A stretch of 64,000 nt of DNA, from NCBI GenBank assembly GCA_045649725.1, contig JAZRQL010000025.1:24902-88901 (forward strand), read 5' to 3'. Below the pieces are notes generated by a model. That model did no database searches. It worked only from the letters and a program-made list of their open reading frames with translations, and had not been told where the DNA came from. This document shows positions 8,880-17,588 of this stretch, piece by piece (position 1 is the stretch's first letter; each line of letters starts with the position of its first letter). The stretch comes from UMGS1820 sp045649725. GTDB lineage: Bacteria > Bacillota > Clostridia > Monoglobales > Monoglobaceae. Made by a program: the position numbers and the translations under genes.

Positions 8880-10265
8880 CTATTTCATATTTTCTTCCAT
8901 AAATTCCGCTACTTTTTCAAGCTTCATTCCTCTCGAAGCCTTAAGAAGTATTACATCATTCTTCTTAAGTATGCGCGGAAGACTTTCATATGCTTCTTCC
9001 TTTGTTTTAAAGGAAAATACTTTTTTCTTATCCATTCCTGAAGAAATTGCTCCGTCTGCAATAAACTTTGCTCTTTCTCCGATGGTTATAAGTCCGTCAA
9101 AGTTATAGTCTGCAACAACCTTGCCTATTGACAGGTGAGCTTTTTCGGAAATAGTTCCAAGCTCTAACATATCTCCAAGACAAGCTATCTTTCTCTCTCC
9201 TGAATTATTAAGACTCAAGACTTCAAGCCCTGCCTTCATTGATGTTGGATTCGCATTATAACAGTCCTTTATAACGGTATAGTCTCCGATTTTAGCTACC
9301 GCCTGACGCATTCCAACAGGAGCAAACTCTCTCATACCGGCGATAATATCGTTTATAGGAACGTTATATTTCATTCCCACCAAAATAGAGCTTAATCCGT
9401 TGTAAACGTGATATTTACCCGGAACGCTAATCTTAGCCTTATACTCCTCTTCCTCTGCCATAAAAGCAAATTCTGTTTCGTTAGGATATGTGTTTATACT
9501 TGTTGCCATAACATCGCAGCTCTTATTTTCAACCCCATAATATAAGGTCTCAAAATCAAGAGTTCCTCTTATATTCCAAAGCATATCATCATCACCATTT
9601 AAGATAACTGTGCCATCCTGAACCAAACCTTCCAGAGACTCAAGCTTTGCCTTAAGAATACCCTCTCTGCTTCCTAAATTCTCGATATGAGATTCTCCTA
9701 TATTTGTGATAACAACAGTATCAGGCATAACAGCCGCAGTAATTCTTGAGAGCTCACCAAAGTTGCTCATACCCATTTCAACAACAGCAATCTGATGTTC
9801 ATAATTTAATCTGAACAAGGTATGAGGCACACCTATTTCGTTATTGAAGTTACCCTCTGTCATAAGGGTATTATACTTCTGGGCAAGAACATTTCCTATC
9901 ATTGTTCTGGTAGATGTTTTACCTACACTTCCCGTAACAGCAACAATAGGAATTCTCATCTCTCTTCTGTATGCCCCTGCTAAATCAAGAAGGGCCTGAG
10001 CTGTGCTTTTAACCTTTATCACAGGCAAGCCTGCTTTAACCTTTGCATCACTGTTTACCACGCAACAAACCGCACCCGACTCAATTGCCTTCTGGGCAAA
10101 TATATGTCCGTCAGAGTTTTCGCCCTTTAAAGCAAAGAACAAAGCCCCCTCTGTGATTGTTCTTGTATCTGTAGAAACAGAACAAACTTTTACGTTGGGG
10201 TCTTCACAACAAAGTTCCCCTGTAACTGCTTTTGCAACATCCCTTAAATTAAATATAGCTTCCAT
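8880..10265 (-). CDS. murF: UDP-MurNAc-tripeptide D-alanyl-D-alanine ligase MurF
   Basis: 461 residues. This cytoplasmic ATP-dependent ligase adds D-Ala-D-Ala to the UDP-MurNAc-tripeptide. The Mur-ligase P-loop is VAVTGSVGKTSTRTMI. The middle domain shows EMGMSNFGELSRIT and the TNIGESHIENLGS metal-binding segment. The C-terminal domain has KDCYNANPTSMKAGLEVL. The start is ATG at 10263-10265 behind AGAGGAG. It is 17 bp downstream of murE; substrate comes from MurE and from ddl, whose gene lies at 58.2-59.3 kb. Confidence 0.96.
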   Translation of the reverse strand: MEAIFNLRDVAKAVTGELCCEDPNVKVCSVSTDTRTITEGALFFALKGENSDGHIFAQKAIESGAVCCVVNSDAKVKAGLPVIKVKSTAQALLDLAGAYRREMRIPIVAVTGSVGKTSTRTMIGNVLAQKYNTLMTEGNFNNEIGVPHTLFRLNYEHQIAVVEMGMSNFGELSRITAAVMPDTVVITNIGESHIENLGSREGILKAKLESLEGLVQDGTVILNGDDDMLWNIRGTLDFETLYYGVENKSCDVMATSINTYPNETEFAFMAEEEEYKAKISVPGKYHVYNGLSSILVGMKYNVPINDIIAGMREFAPVGMRQAVAKIGDYTVIKDCYNANPTSMKAGLEVLSLNNSGERKIACLGDMLELGTISEKAHLSIGKVVADYNFDGLITIGERAKFIADGAISSGMDKKKVFSFKTKEEAYESLPRILKKNDVILLKASRGMKLEKVAEFMEENMK

Positions 10266-10282
10266 AAAACTTACTCCTCTGA

Positions 10283-11728
10283 TTATTCACCCTGAATATC
10301 CAAAAGTGTTCTGACTATTTCTCTTTCATCAAAATCAATAGTTCTGTCTCCAAGTATCTGATATGTTTCGTGGCCCTTTCCTGCAAGCAATACTATATCA
10401 TTCTCTTTTGCATGGTCAAGGGCATATTCTATTGCCTCAAATCTATTGACTACAACAGTATAATCCTTTCCCGTTACACCCTCTAAAATCTGGTCTATGA
10501 TTTTCTGTGGGTCTTCGCTTCTTGGATTGTCGCTTGTTACAACGCAGAAATCAGACATAGCCGATGCTATTCTTCCCATCTTCGCTCTCTTTGTTGTATC
10601 TCTGTCACCGCCGCAACCAAAGACAGTTATAATTCTGCCTTTGCAAAATCCTCTTATTGTGCTTATAACGTTATATAAGCCATCAGGTGTATGGGCATAG
10701 TCGATTATGACGCTGAAATCTTTTCCTGTTTCAACAACCTCGATTCTACCCTTTACCCCTCTTGCAAGTTTAAGACCTGCTACTGCATCTTCCATAGAAA
10801 TTCCTGCCGCAACAAGAGTTGAAAGTGCAGTTAACGCATTATATACTGAAAACTGCCCCGGAATAGAAAGAGCTACGTTGTAATTTTTATTTTCATAGGC
10901 TACGTTAAAGCTTACTCCCTTTTCAGAAAGTTCAACGTCTGATGCCTTCATATCGCATTCCTTTTCGATTCCGTATGTCAGCATACTGTCACACTTTGAA
11001 ACTCCAAGGAGATATTCTGCTCCCTCATCATCGGCATTAACAACCCCTGCTTTTGAAATGGTATAAAGAATACCCTTTGCCGCAAGATAGTTTTCCATTG
11101 TTTCGTGGAAATCCAGATGGTCTTGAGTTATATTTGTAAAAGCACCTACATCAAATGTGCAGGCTGTAACTCTGTCAAGATAAAGTGAATGTGATGAAAC
11201 CTCCATAACAACATACTCTGCACCCTTTTCTGCCATAAGTGAGAAAAACTGCATAAGTTCCAAAGAGTCAGGTGTAGTATGAAGAGATGGAATAACCTCT
11301 GTTCCTATCATATTCTGATTTGTTCCTATAAGTCCAACGCACTTGCCCATAGACTCAAGAACAGACTTTATAAGATATGTGGTTGTTGTTTTTCCGTTTG
11401 TTCCTGTAATGCCGATAAGCTTAAACTTTCTTTCAGGATGCCCATAAAAAACAGCGGAAATTTCTCCAAGGACAGGTCTTGTGTTTTTGCATATAACACA
11501 GGTAACACCAAGCTCACTTAAATCCTCTTCTGCAATAATTGCTGCAGCGCCTCTGTCTACTGCGTCCTGAGCATATTTATGGCCATCAGTCTTATATCCT
11601 CTTATGCAGACAAAAACATTACCAGGCTTAATCTCACCTGAATTATAAGCTATACCTGTGATATTAAGCTGATCACTTCCTATTAACTTTTCATACTTTG
11701 TTTCAGACAATAACTCAATAAGCTTCAT
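10283..11728 (-). CDS. murE: UDP-MurNAc-tripeptide synthetase MurE, meso-DAP type
   Basis: 481 residues. It adds the third residue of the stem peptide. The P-loop is GITGTNGKTTTTYLI; the carbamylated-lysine region and VSSHSLYLDRV follow. The substrate-reading motif is DNPRSEDP: in characterised MurE proteins DNPR marks meso-diaminopimelate enzymes, while lysine enzymes carry D(D/N)P(N/A). The peptidoglycan is therefore inferred to be of the meso-DAP type. The start is ATG at 11726-11728 behind AAAGGA. It lies 30 bp downstream of spoVD. Confidence 0.95.
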   Translation of the reverse strand: MKLIELLSETKYEKLIGSDQLNITGIAYNSGEIKPGNVFVCIRGYKTDGHKYAQDAVDRGAAAIIAEEDLSELGVTCVICKNTRPVLGEISAVFYGHPERKFKLIGITGTNGKTTTTYLIKSVLESMGKCVGLIGTNQNMIGTEVIPSLHTTPDSLELMQFFSLMAEKGAEYVVMEVSSHSLYLDRVTACTFDVGAFTNITQDHLDFHETMENYLAAKGILYTISKAGVVNADDEGAEYLLGVSKCDSMLTYGIEKECDMKASDVELSEKGVSFNVAYENKNYNVALSIPGQFSVYNALTALSTLVAAGISMEDAVAGLKLARGVKGRIEVVETGKDFSVIIDYAHTPDGLYNVISTIRGFCKGRIITVFGCGGDRDTTKRAKMGRIASAMSDFCVVTSDNPRSEDPQKIIDQILEGVTGKDYTVVVNRFEAIEYALDHAKENDIVLLAGKGHETYQILGDRTIDFDEREIVRTLLDIQGE

Positions 11729-11758
11729 AGTTATATCCTTTCTTTATCTAAAAGACTA

Positions 11759-14029
11759 TTAGTCCGGACCGATTTCAGAATAAGCAAAATCAAGAGTAAT
11801 AACAGTACCCGGTTCAACAGATGTTCCTGCCGCCGGACTTTGCCCGGAACAGGTCACCCAACCCGCTCCCGATACACCTTTTATTCTTGCATTAAGCCCT
11901 GCGCTTATTATTTCTGCTGATGCATCTGCCGCTCCCATACCTTTTACATCAGGCACAGTAATGTTTCGCGATGCAACCGTTCCCTCATAGTATGCTACAA
12001 CAGTTGAGCCTGCTGTGAGCCTTGTATGAGCTTTAGGTATCTGGTCAGTAATTATTTTGCCGCTTCCTTTAGTTCTCATACTAAAGCCTGCTTCACCTAA
12101 AATTCTATATGCCTCATCCGCTGTCTTTCCTGAAATGTCAGGAACTTCTATCTCAACATATTTCTTTTCTTCTTCGCTGTACTTTGGCTCTACATCGAGA
12201 TAACGAAGAGTTTCTTCTAAAATATTCTTAACAACAGGTGCCGCAATGGTACCACCGTAATACGGCATACCGATTTCAGGCTGATCAAGGATAACAAGGC
12301 AGGCAACCTTTGGGTCATCTGCAGGAGCAAAGCCTATAAAAGATGCTATGTACTTTTGATTTCCTCTTGGGATTTTTTCTGATGTTCCTGTTTTACCTGC
12401 AATTCTGTATCCAGCAAGATATGCGTTTTTACCACCGCCCTGGGATACAACAGATTCAAGGACAGAACACATAGTCTTACTTGTTTCCTCTGAAATAACC
12501 TGTCTTACTATCTCCGGCTGTACTTTTTCTATAACAATGTTATTTGAATTTACTATTTCTTTTACAAGGTGCGGCTTGTATAATGTTCCACCATTAGCAA
12601 CCGCACTTACAGCTGTAATCATCTGAAGAGGAGTAACGGTTATAGACTGACCGAACGAAGATGTTGCAAGGTCTATCTCTTTAAAATCAGATTCCATAAA
12701 ACCTACGCCGGCAGTTTCACCGGGAAGCTCAATCCCTGTTTCTTCAAAGAAACCAAATGCGCGCATACTCTTTAAGAATTGCTGTCCGCCGATTTTCTGA
12801 CCTATGTTAATAAAGGCAGGGTTACAGGAATTCTGTACCGCTTGTGCAAAGGTCTGATGACCGTGTCCTGATCTGTTTGCGCAGTGTATTAAGTCAGGAC
12901 CCACCCTTAAAGAACCGCCGCAGGTAAAGGTATCACTTAAGGTGCAAGCCCCTGTTTCGATAGAACTTGCCGCAACTAAAGCTTTAAATGTTGAACCCGG
13001 TTCATATGAGTCAACAACCGCCTTGTTTCTTCTTACGGTTTGGATAACTTCATTAAATCTTGTTATATAATCAAGACCTTCTAACCCTTTAAGCTCTTCT
13101 GTAACGCCGGGATTTTTCTCTTCTATTGCAGATGTTATTTCAAATGGCTGATTTAAATCATAGTCAGGCTTTGTGGCCATCGCCAGAACCTCGCCCGTAT
13201 TAACATCCATAACTATTGCCGCCGCACCCTCTTCAAGTCTGTTTCCGATACGAGCCTGCTCTAAATATTTTTCTGTATAGCTTTGGATAACCTCGTCAAT
13301 AGTAAGAACAACACTACTACCGTCTTCTGCCTCAATATAGCTTTCGTATCCTGAATTTGATTCCATTCCCGCTGAATACCTTGTGGTTACAACTCTTCCC
13401 GGAATGCCGCTTAAACTGTTGTCATATACGCTTTCTATTCCCTCAAGGCCCTGATTGTCATCTCCCACAAAGCCGATGACATGGGACGCTAAATTGTTAT
13501 AAGGGTAATATCTTTTTACATCTTCAACAAAGCTTATGCCAGATACACCCTTATCCTCTATATATTCTCTTAATTTATCAGCTTCTTCTTTATCAACTTT
13601 TTTCTTGATATATTCAAATCCGCTTTCTCTGTTTATCTTCTTTTCGATTTCTTCTTCATTTAAAGAAAGAATTTCCGCCATATCCTCAGAGATAGTCTTT
13701 ATGGAAAGGTTCTTGCCCTTCGCAGACTCTCTTACCGCTTTAGGAGAAATACTTATGGTTTCAACCGATACGTTGCTTGCCATAACCTTATAGTTTCTGT
13801 CGTAAATCTTTCCTCTTTTCGCTCTTACGGTTGTATCACTTGTCTGCTGTTCAAGAGCAGCTCTTGACAGCCATTCTCCATTTATGATTTGTATCCACGC
13901 TGTTCTGAATACAAGCAAAATAAATATAAAGATAGCACCAATACACAGTATCTTTGCTCTGCGTCTGTTTATGAGCTTGTTTTCCATCATATTTTCATCG
14001 GAATTGCTCATTTTTTTAATTCTGCTCAT
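11759..14029 (-). CDS. spoVD: SpoVD/FtsI-type class B penicillin-binding protein with PASTA domains
   Basis: 756 residues. A basic cytoplasmic tail and one membrane span (about residues 28-47) precede a PBP dimerisation domain (RGKIYDRN from residue 72) and a transpeptidase domain with all three motifs: S346-T-F-K349, S401-C-N403 and K546-T-G-T549. Two C-terminal PASTA domains occupy about residues 618-755. Class B PBPs crosslink septal or spore peptidoglycan alongside a SEDS polymerase, here probably FtsW/SpoVE six genes on. With one such gene in the cluster, it may serve both division and sporulation. The start is ATG at 14027-14029 behind AGAGGTG. Confidence 0.93.
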   Translation of the reverse strand: MSRIKKMSNSDENMMENKLINRRRAKILCIGAIFIFILLVFRTAWIQIINGEWLSRAALEQQTSDTTVRAKRGKIYDRNYKVMASNVSVETISISPKAVRESAKGKNLSIKTISEDMAEILSLNEEEIEKKINRESGFEYIKKKVDKEEADKLREYIEDKGVSGISFVEDVKRYYPYNNLASHVIGFVGDDNQGLEGIESVYDNSLSGIPGRVVTTRYSAGMESNSGYESYIEAEDGSSVVLTIDEVIQSYTEKYLEQARIGNRLEEGAAAIVMDVNTGEVLAMATKPDYDLNQPFEITSAIEEKNPGVTEELKGLEGLDYITRFNEVIQTVRRNKAVVDSYEPGSTFKALVAASSIETGACTLSDTFTCGGSLRVGPDLIHCANRSGHGHQTFAQAVQNSCNPAFINIGQKIGGQQFLKSMRAFGFFEETGIELPGETAGVGFMESDFKEIDLATSSFGQSITVTPLQMITAVSAVANGGTLYKPHLVKEIVNSNNIVIEKVQPEIVRQVISEETSKTMCSVLESVVSQGGGKNAYLAGYRIAGKTGTSEKIPRGNQKYIASFIGFAPADDPKVACLVILDQPEIGMPYYGGTIAAPVVKNILEETLRYLDVEPKYSEEEKKYVEIEVPDISGKTADEAYRILGEAGFSMRTKGSGKIITDQIPKAHTRLTAGSTVVAYYEGTVASRNITVPDVKGMGAADASAEIISAGLNARIKGVSGAGWVTCSGQSPAAGTSVEPGTVITLDFAYSEIGPD

Positions 14030-14115
14030 ATTTTAACACCTCTTTTATAAATCCAAATATGCCGCCCACACTGACAGGTCGGACGGCACCCATAAATAGT
14101 ATATTCAAATTAATC

Positions 14116-14682
14116 TTACTTTAAAACCCGGAATGCATTTACAAGTGCGCCCGGAACACCCTGCATTGTGTTTGCAGTTTCCGTGGATATAGTTCCGCTG
14201 TTACCACTGTCACCCATATCCATATCTATGTAGAAAATCTGATATGCCTGTGGCTTCATCATACCAAGCTCTTCTCCGGCATATTTCTCTATCTCACCTA
14301 TCTCAAGCTGTTTATCTATCTTTGCCTGTTTGGTCTGATTTTCCGCAACAATCGTATCTATTTCCTTTTCAAGAGCGCGAATTTCCTGATTTGCCTGAAG
14401 GATTATTGCATACCTGAATAAAACAGCAAAGCACAGCGCAATAAAAATCCCTGCGCACATAAGAAACCTCATAAATCTTTTTTGATTTATTTTAATGGTT
14501 TTGCGTGTCTTCTTAACAGGCTCTTCTTTTTTTGGTATATCAAGAGGAATAGAATGGCGTTTTGGATATTCCGCAGGAATATCGTATGCTGTGCCTGTTC
14601 CTGAATATAATCTGCTATACTCACTGCGTGTACCATATAAACTGCTGTTATTTCTGTATTTTGTAGGTGTTGGCACAGTCAT
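14116..14682 (-). CDS. ftsL: FtsL-like septum formation protein
   Basis: 188 residues, longer than typical FtsL. A Tyr/Ser/Pro-rich N-terminal cytoplasmic tail of about 65 residues is followed by one membrane span (about 69-90) and a coiled coil (about 92-125, QEIRALEKEIDTIVAENQ), then the conserved region GEIEKYAGEELGM typical of FtsL/DivIC. These bitopic proteins form a complex with FtsQ/DivIB that activates septal synthesis. Position between rsmH and the PBP gene is the standard place of ftsL. The sequence family is weakly conserved, so the name rests on topology and synteny. Confidence 0.8.
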   Translation of the reverse strand: MTVPTPTKYRNNSSLYGTRSEYSRLYSGTGTAYDIPAEYPKRHSIPLDIPKKEEPVKKTRKTIKINQKRFMRFLMCAGIFIALCFAVLFRYAIILQANQEIRALEKEIDTIVAENQTKQAKIDKQLEIGEIEKYAGEELGMMKPQAYQIFYIDMDMGDSGNSGTISTETANTMQGVPGALVNAFRVLK

Positions 14683-14701
14683 TCATCCTTTCCTTTATAT
14701 T

Positions 14702-15637
14702 TTAAAGCTTTTCTACTATTCGAAGTTTAGCGCTATGAGCTCTGAAGTTCGTTTTAAGTTCTTCCTCGCCTGCTATCACAGGTTTTCTGTTCACAAGTTT
14801 TACAACAGGCTTCCCTCCACACACACAAACAGGGAAGTCCTTCGGACATGTGCATCCTTTAGTAAGGTCTGAAAAAGCATTCTTAACAATTCTATCCTCA
14901 AGGGAATGGAATGTTATTATTGCAAGTCGCCCTCCCTTTTTCAAAGAGTCTACAAAATCCTTAACCGCATTTTCAAGACCATCAAGCTCTCCGTTTACCT
15001 CAATTCGAAGCGCCTGAAACGTTCTTTTAGCGGGATGCTTGTCCCCAAATCTTTCGCTTACAGGAAAAGCAAATTTGATTATCTCCGACAACTCAAAAGT
15101 TGTTTCTATAGGCTTGTCCTCTCGCTTTTCACAAATAGCCTTTGCTATTCGTCTTGCATATCTTTCTTCGCCATATTTAAATATTATATCAGCGAGTCTT
15201 TTTTCGTCATATGTATTAACAAGGGTGTATGCATCAAAGGGAGCGGACTTATCCATTCTCATATCAAGACGCGCATCCGAGTTATAGCTGAATCCTCTTT
15301 CCGCTGTGTCCAGCTGATAGGAGGAAACTCCTAAATCCAGAATTGCTCCATCAAGAGCATCTACACCAAGGTTACTTAACACTTCTTTAATATTAAAGAA
15401 ATTATTATGACAAAGACTTATGTTGCATTTATATTCAGAAAGCCTTTCCCCTGCCGCACACAGAGCATCTGTATCGCGGTCAATTCCTATAAGCTTTCCT
15501 TTTTCGGAAAGCTTTGAGCAAATAAGAGAAGAATGCCCGCCGCCGCCTAATGTTCCGTCAGCATATACTCCGTTAGGATTTATACTAAGTCCCTCTATAC
15601 TTTCATCTAAAAGGACAGATATATGCTTAAATTCCAT
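14702..15637 (-). CDS. rsmH: 16S rRNA (cytosine-1402-N4) methyltransferase RsmH
   Basis: 311 residues. This SAM-dependent enzyme methylates C1402 of 16S rRNA in the ribosomal P site. It shows the SAM loop YADGTLGGGGHSS, the LDLGVSSYQLD segment, AERGFSY and RTFQALRIEVN, and the C-terminal ITFHSLEDRIVK and FRAHSAKLRIVE. A Cys-rich stretch (CTCPKDFPVCVC) is usual for the family. It lies 12 bp after mraZ and 19 bp before ftsL, the invariant head of dcw clusters. Confidence 0.97.
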   Translation of the reverse strand: MEFKHISVLLDESIEGLSINPNGVYADGTLGGGGHSSLICSKLSEKGKLIGIDRDTDALCAAGERLSEYKCNISLCHNNFFNIKEVLSNLGVDALDGAILDLGVSSYQLDTAERGFSYNSDARLDMRMDKSAPFDAYTLVNTYDEKRLADIIFKYGEERYARRIAKAICEKREDKPIETTFELSEIIKFAFPVSERFGDKHPAKRTFQALRIEVNGELDGLENAVKDFVDSLKKGGRLAIITFHSLEDRIVKNAFSDLTKGCTCPKDFPVCVCGGKPVVKLVNRKPVIAGEEELKTNFRAHSAKLRIVEKL

Positions 15638-15649
15638 AAAGCAGTCCTC

Positions 15650-16081
15650 CTATATGCCGATATTCTTCATTATTGCAGAAATTTTATCCATATCAAAGGC
15701 CTCATTCGAGTATTCCTTCCACTTATCAAGGCTCCAGATTTCAACCTTTGTATGCTCACCTACAACAACAATATCCTTTGTAAGTCCGGCAGCAGCCCTG
15801 ATTTCTCCGGGAATAACAGCTCTGCCCTGAGTATCCAAAGTACATTCAGACGCATTATCCTGAATAAATCTCATAATCATAGCTCTGTCATCAGTATCTA
15901 TATGCTGTACCTTTTCCATAAACGCATACCATTGCTCCTTTGGATATACATTGGCACAGTTTTCACCAAACACAGGACCGAAAGCGACAACAAAGCTCTC
16001 GCCTAAATCAGCCCTGAATTTAGCAGGGATATTTACTCTGCCTTTTGCATCTATGGTCTGTTCATACTTACCGACAAGCAT
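15650..16081 (-). CDS. mraZ: Transcriptional regulator MraZ
   Basis: 143 residues from the ATG at 16079-16081, which follows AAAGGAGG by 6 nt and gives the family N-terminus MLVGKYEQTIDAKGRVNIP. A 40-residue upstream extension of the frame is rejected: it has no ribosome binding site and runs into the promoter. MraZ is a SpoVT/AbrB-fold ring-forming DNA-binding protein with two MraZ repeats (DAKGRVNIPAKFR and DTQGRAVIPGEIR). It binds short direct repeats upstream of its own operon to control dcw transcription. Such repeats are present at 16161-16200. Confidence 0.95.
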   Translation of the reverse strand: MLVGKYEQTIDAKGRVNIPAKFRADLGESFVVAFGPVFGENCANVYPKEQWYAFMEKVQHIDTDDRAMIMRFIQDNASECTLDTQGRAVIPGEIRAAAGLTKDIVVVGEHTKVEIWSLDKWKEYSNEAFDMDKISAIMKNIGI

Positions 16082-16160
16082 TCTGCCGCCTCCTTTCCCT
16101 TTTATCAATGACAATACGAGCAAAAAGGATTTCTCTTCATAATTACCAAAACAGGGGCAT

Positions 16161-16200
16161 TTTTGCCCCACTTCGATACATTTCGCACCATTTCGCTCCA
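16161..16200 (-). promoter_or_regulatory. Array of four ten-base repeats, candidate MraZ boxes
   Basis: Reading the minus strand from 16200 to 16161, four units of exactly ten bases follow one another with consensus TGGNGCGAAA; the third is degenerate (TGTATCGAAG). MraZ in E. coli and Mollicutes is known to bind direct repeats of TGGGN or AAAGTG type separated by 5 nt, that is, with a ten-base period. The array sits immediately downstream of the predicted -10 of the mraZ promoter and ends 79 bp before the start codon, the expected place for autoregulation. Confidence 0.8.
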
Positions 16201-16210
16201 CTTTTTATTT

Positions 16211-16239
16211 ATTTTAATACATTTCTGGGAAAAACGCAA
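16211..16239 (-). promoter_or_regulatory. Predicted sigma-A promoter of the mraZ/dcw operon
   Basis: TTGCGT at 16239-16234, a 17-nt spacer and TAAAAT at 16216-16211 on the minus strand. The expected start of transcription, near 16204, abuts the ten-base repeat array, so bound MraZ would block promoter clearance. Confidence 0.7.
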
Positions 16240-16350
16240 GTGTTTTTTTGAATTTTTTTTAATTTTTTTTTACAAATTTCTTTCAAATGTGATAATTTAC
16301 CAAAAAATTTATTATTTTTTGGTAATTTATATAATTTTGCACACAAAAAA

Positions 16351-16374
16351 ACCACAAGCGAAAGCGCTTGTGGT
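16351..16374. terminator. Strong terminator after the NlpC/P60 gene
   Basis: Perfect 10-bp stem (ACCACAAGCG/CGCTTGTGGT) with a 4-nt loop, followed by six T on the minus strand and five T on the plus strand. It separates the wall hydrolase gene from the dcw promoter. Confidence 0.9.
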
Positions 16375-16395
16375 TTTTGGATTTTAAATTTTAAA

Positions 16396-17106
16396 TTAAT
16401 AGATAATTCTTCTGCCGCCGGCAAATCTTTCGTAGTAGTAGCCGCTGTCGATTTCTGCATATCTTACAACATCACCGGTGCGAGGCGCGTGAATCATAAT
16501 TCCGTTACCAACATACATACCGATATGTCCGATATAGCCGCCACCAGGACTGCTATAGAAACCAACAAGATCACCAGGCTGAAGATTTTCCCTTGAAACA
16601 GGAACACCATTCTTCATCTGGTCTTCAGCAACACGGTTAATTGTGTAACCTAACTGCTTATAAACATACTGCATAAGACCTGAACAGTCAAACCCTGAAG
16701 GAGAAGTTCCACCCCATACATAAGGAACGCCTAAAAACTGTGCCGCAACATTAACAGCAGCCTGACCTGCTCCTGAATATATAGGCATTTCGCCTTCGAA
16801 TATATTGATATAATCAGATGACACATAGCCCATAAGGCCGTCATTATTATATGCAACACATACCCATTCAGGTTCAACCCAGTTAATCTTTACATATGCA
16901 TATTTAGAAAGCTCTGCAACAACAGGTGCTTCAGGATCCGCATATGCTCTGACGTTAAGTACATCAGTATCAACTACACCATAAAACTGACCAAAATCAA
17001 TAGGCTCTTCATCTGCATATGCAGGAAATTCAACCACTGCAAATGCAATTATAATAGTACAAATAAGAGCAAATACTCTTCCTATCTTACTTTTAATACA
17101 AATCAA
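16396..17106 (-). CDS. Secreted SH3-NlpC/P60 cell wall hydrolase
   Basis: 236 residues from a TTG at 17104-17106, 8 nt after GGAGG. The ATG at 17149-17151 is only 2 nt from its GGAG and would add a polar stretch before the signal peptide. A signal peptide (KSKIGR, hydrophobic core, cleavage after PAYA) precedes a bacterial SH3 domain (about residues 40-105) and a C-terminal NlpC/P60 domain with Cys141 (FDCSGL), His194 (IGHIG) and His206 (MIHAP). Such enzymes cut stem peptides at the D-Glu/meso-DAP bond, consistent with the MurE call. It lies just upstream of the dcw cluster with its own promoter and terminator. Confidence 0.88.
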   Translation of the reverse strand: MICIKSKIGRVFALICTIIIAFAVVEFPAYADEEPIDFGQFYGVVDTDVLNVRAYADPEAPVVAELSKYAYVKINWVEPEWVCVAYNNDGLMGYVSSDYINIFEGEMPIYSGAGQAAVNVAAQFLGVPYVWGGTSPSGFDCSGLMQYVYKQLGYTINRVAEDQMKNGVPVSRENLQPGDLVGFYSSPGGGYIGHIGMYVGNGIMIHAPRTGDVVRYAEIDSGYYYERFAGGRRIIY

Positions 17107-17503
17107 AATAATAACCTCCAAATTTTTAAAATGCGTTTCTTTTTTCTTCATCTCTCCTTTTCATTTATTAAGGCACACATTAACTCCGTATTGTACCCTA
17201 TACCCGTACATTATACAACGGATTTGCAAAAAAGTCAACCTTTTTGGTATTTTCAGGGCATTTTTACCTAATTTTCTAAAGACCTGATTCCGTCAAACCC
17301 CAGTTATCCCAAGGGTTTGTGGAATTATTAACAAAATGTTAACTTTTGTGTTTTTTATCCCATTTTTACATAAAAACAGATGGTTTTATGTCTTTTAAAC
17401 AATTATATCCCTTGAAAATATTTAACTTGTATTTCTTCTGATATATTATCTTTGCCATGTCAATATTTTCATATAATTATATAAAACTGATAAAAAATTT
17501 TTA
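17107..17503. other. Intergenic region between the divergent NlpC/P60 and lacZ genes
   Basis: About 400 bp of AT-rich sequence without a convincing gene. It holds the promoter of the wall hydrolase gene at its left side and A/T tracts upstream of the lacZ promoter that could act as UP elements. I see no clear CRE or LacI-type operator. Confidence 0.6.
17210..17238 (-). promoter_or_regulatory. Predicted sigma-A promoter of the NlpC/P60 gene
   Basis: TTGACT at 17238-17233, a 17-nt spacer and TATAAT at 17215-17210 on the minus strand. This is close to consensus and gives a leader of about 100 nt. Confidence 0.75.
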
Positions 17504-17532
17504 TTGTTTTTCTTCTATTATTATGATATAAT
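17504..17532 (+). promoter_or_regulatory. Predicted sigma-A promoter of lacZ
   Basis: TTGTTT at 17504-17509, a 17-nt spacer and TATAAT at 17527-17532 with an extended TGA just before it. AT-rich tracts lie upstream. Confidence 0.75.
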
Positions 17533-17588
17533 TCAAGCATCCAATAAAACTATATAAATGCCAATTTTTTGGCGGAATGGAGTTTCTT

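Noticed and set aside
16161..16200. Short regular repeats as a possible CRISPR or minisatellite
   Set aside because: Units are ten bases without spacers, and the position before mraZ fits regulatory boxes. No CRISPR array or cas gene is in the window.
16082..16201. 40-codon N-terminal extension of mraZ
   Set aside because: It would start inside the promoter and repeat array, has no ribosome binding site, and does not match MraZ proteins.
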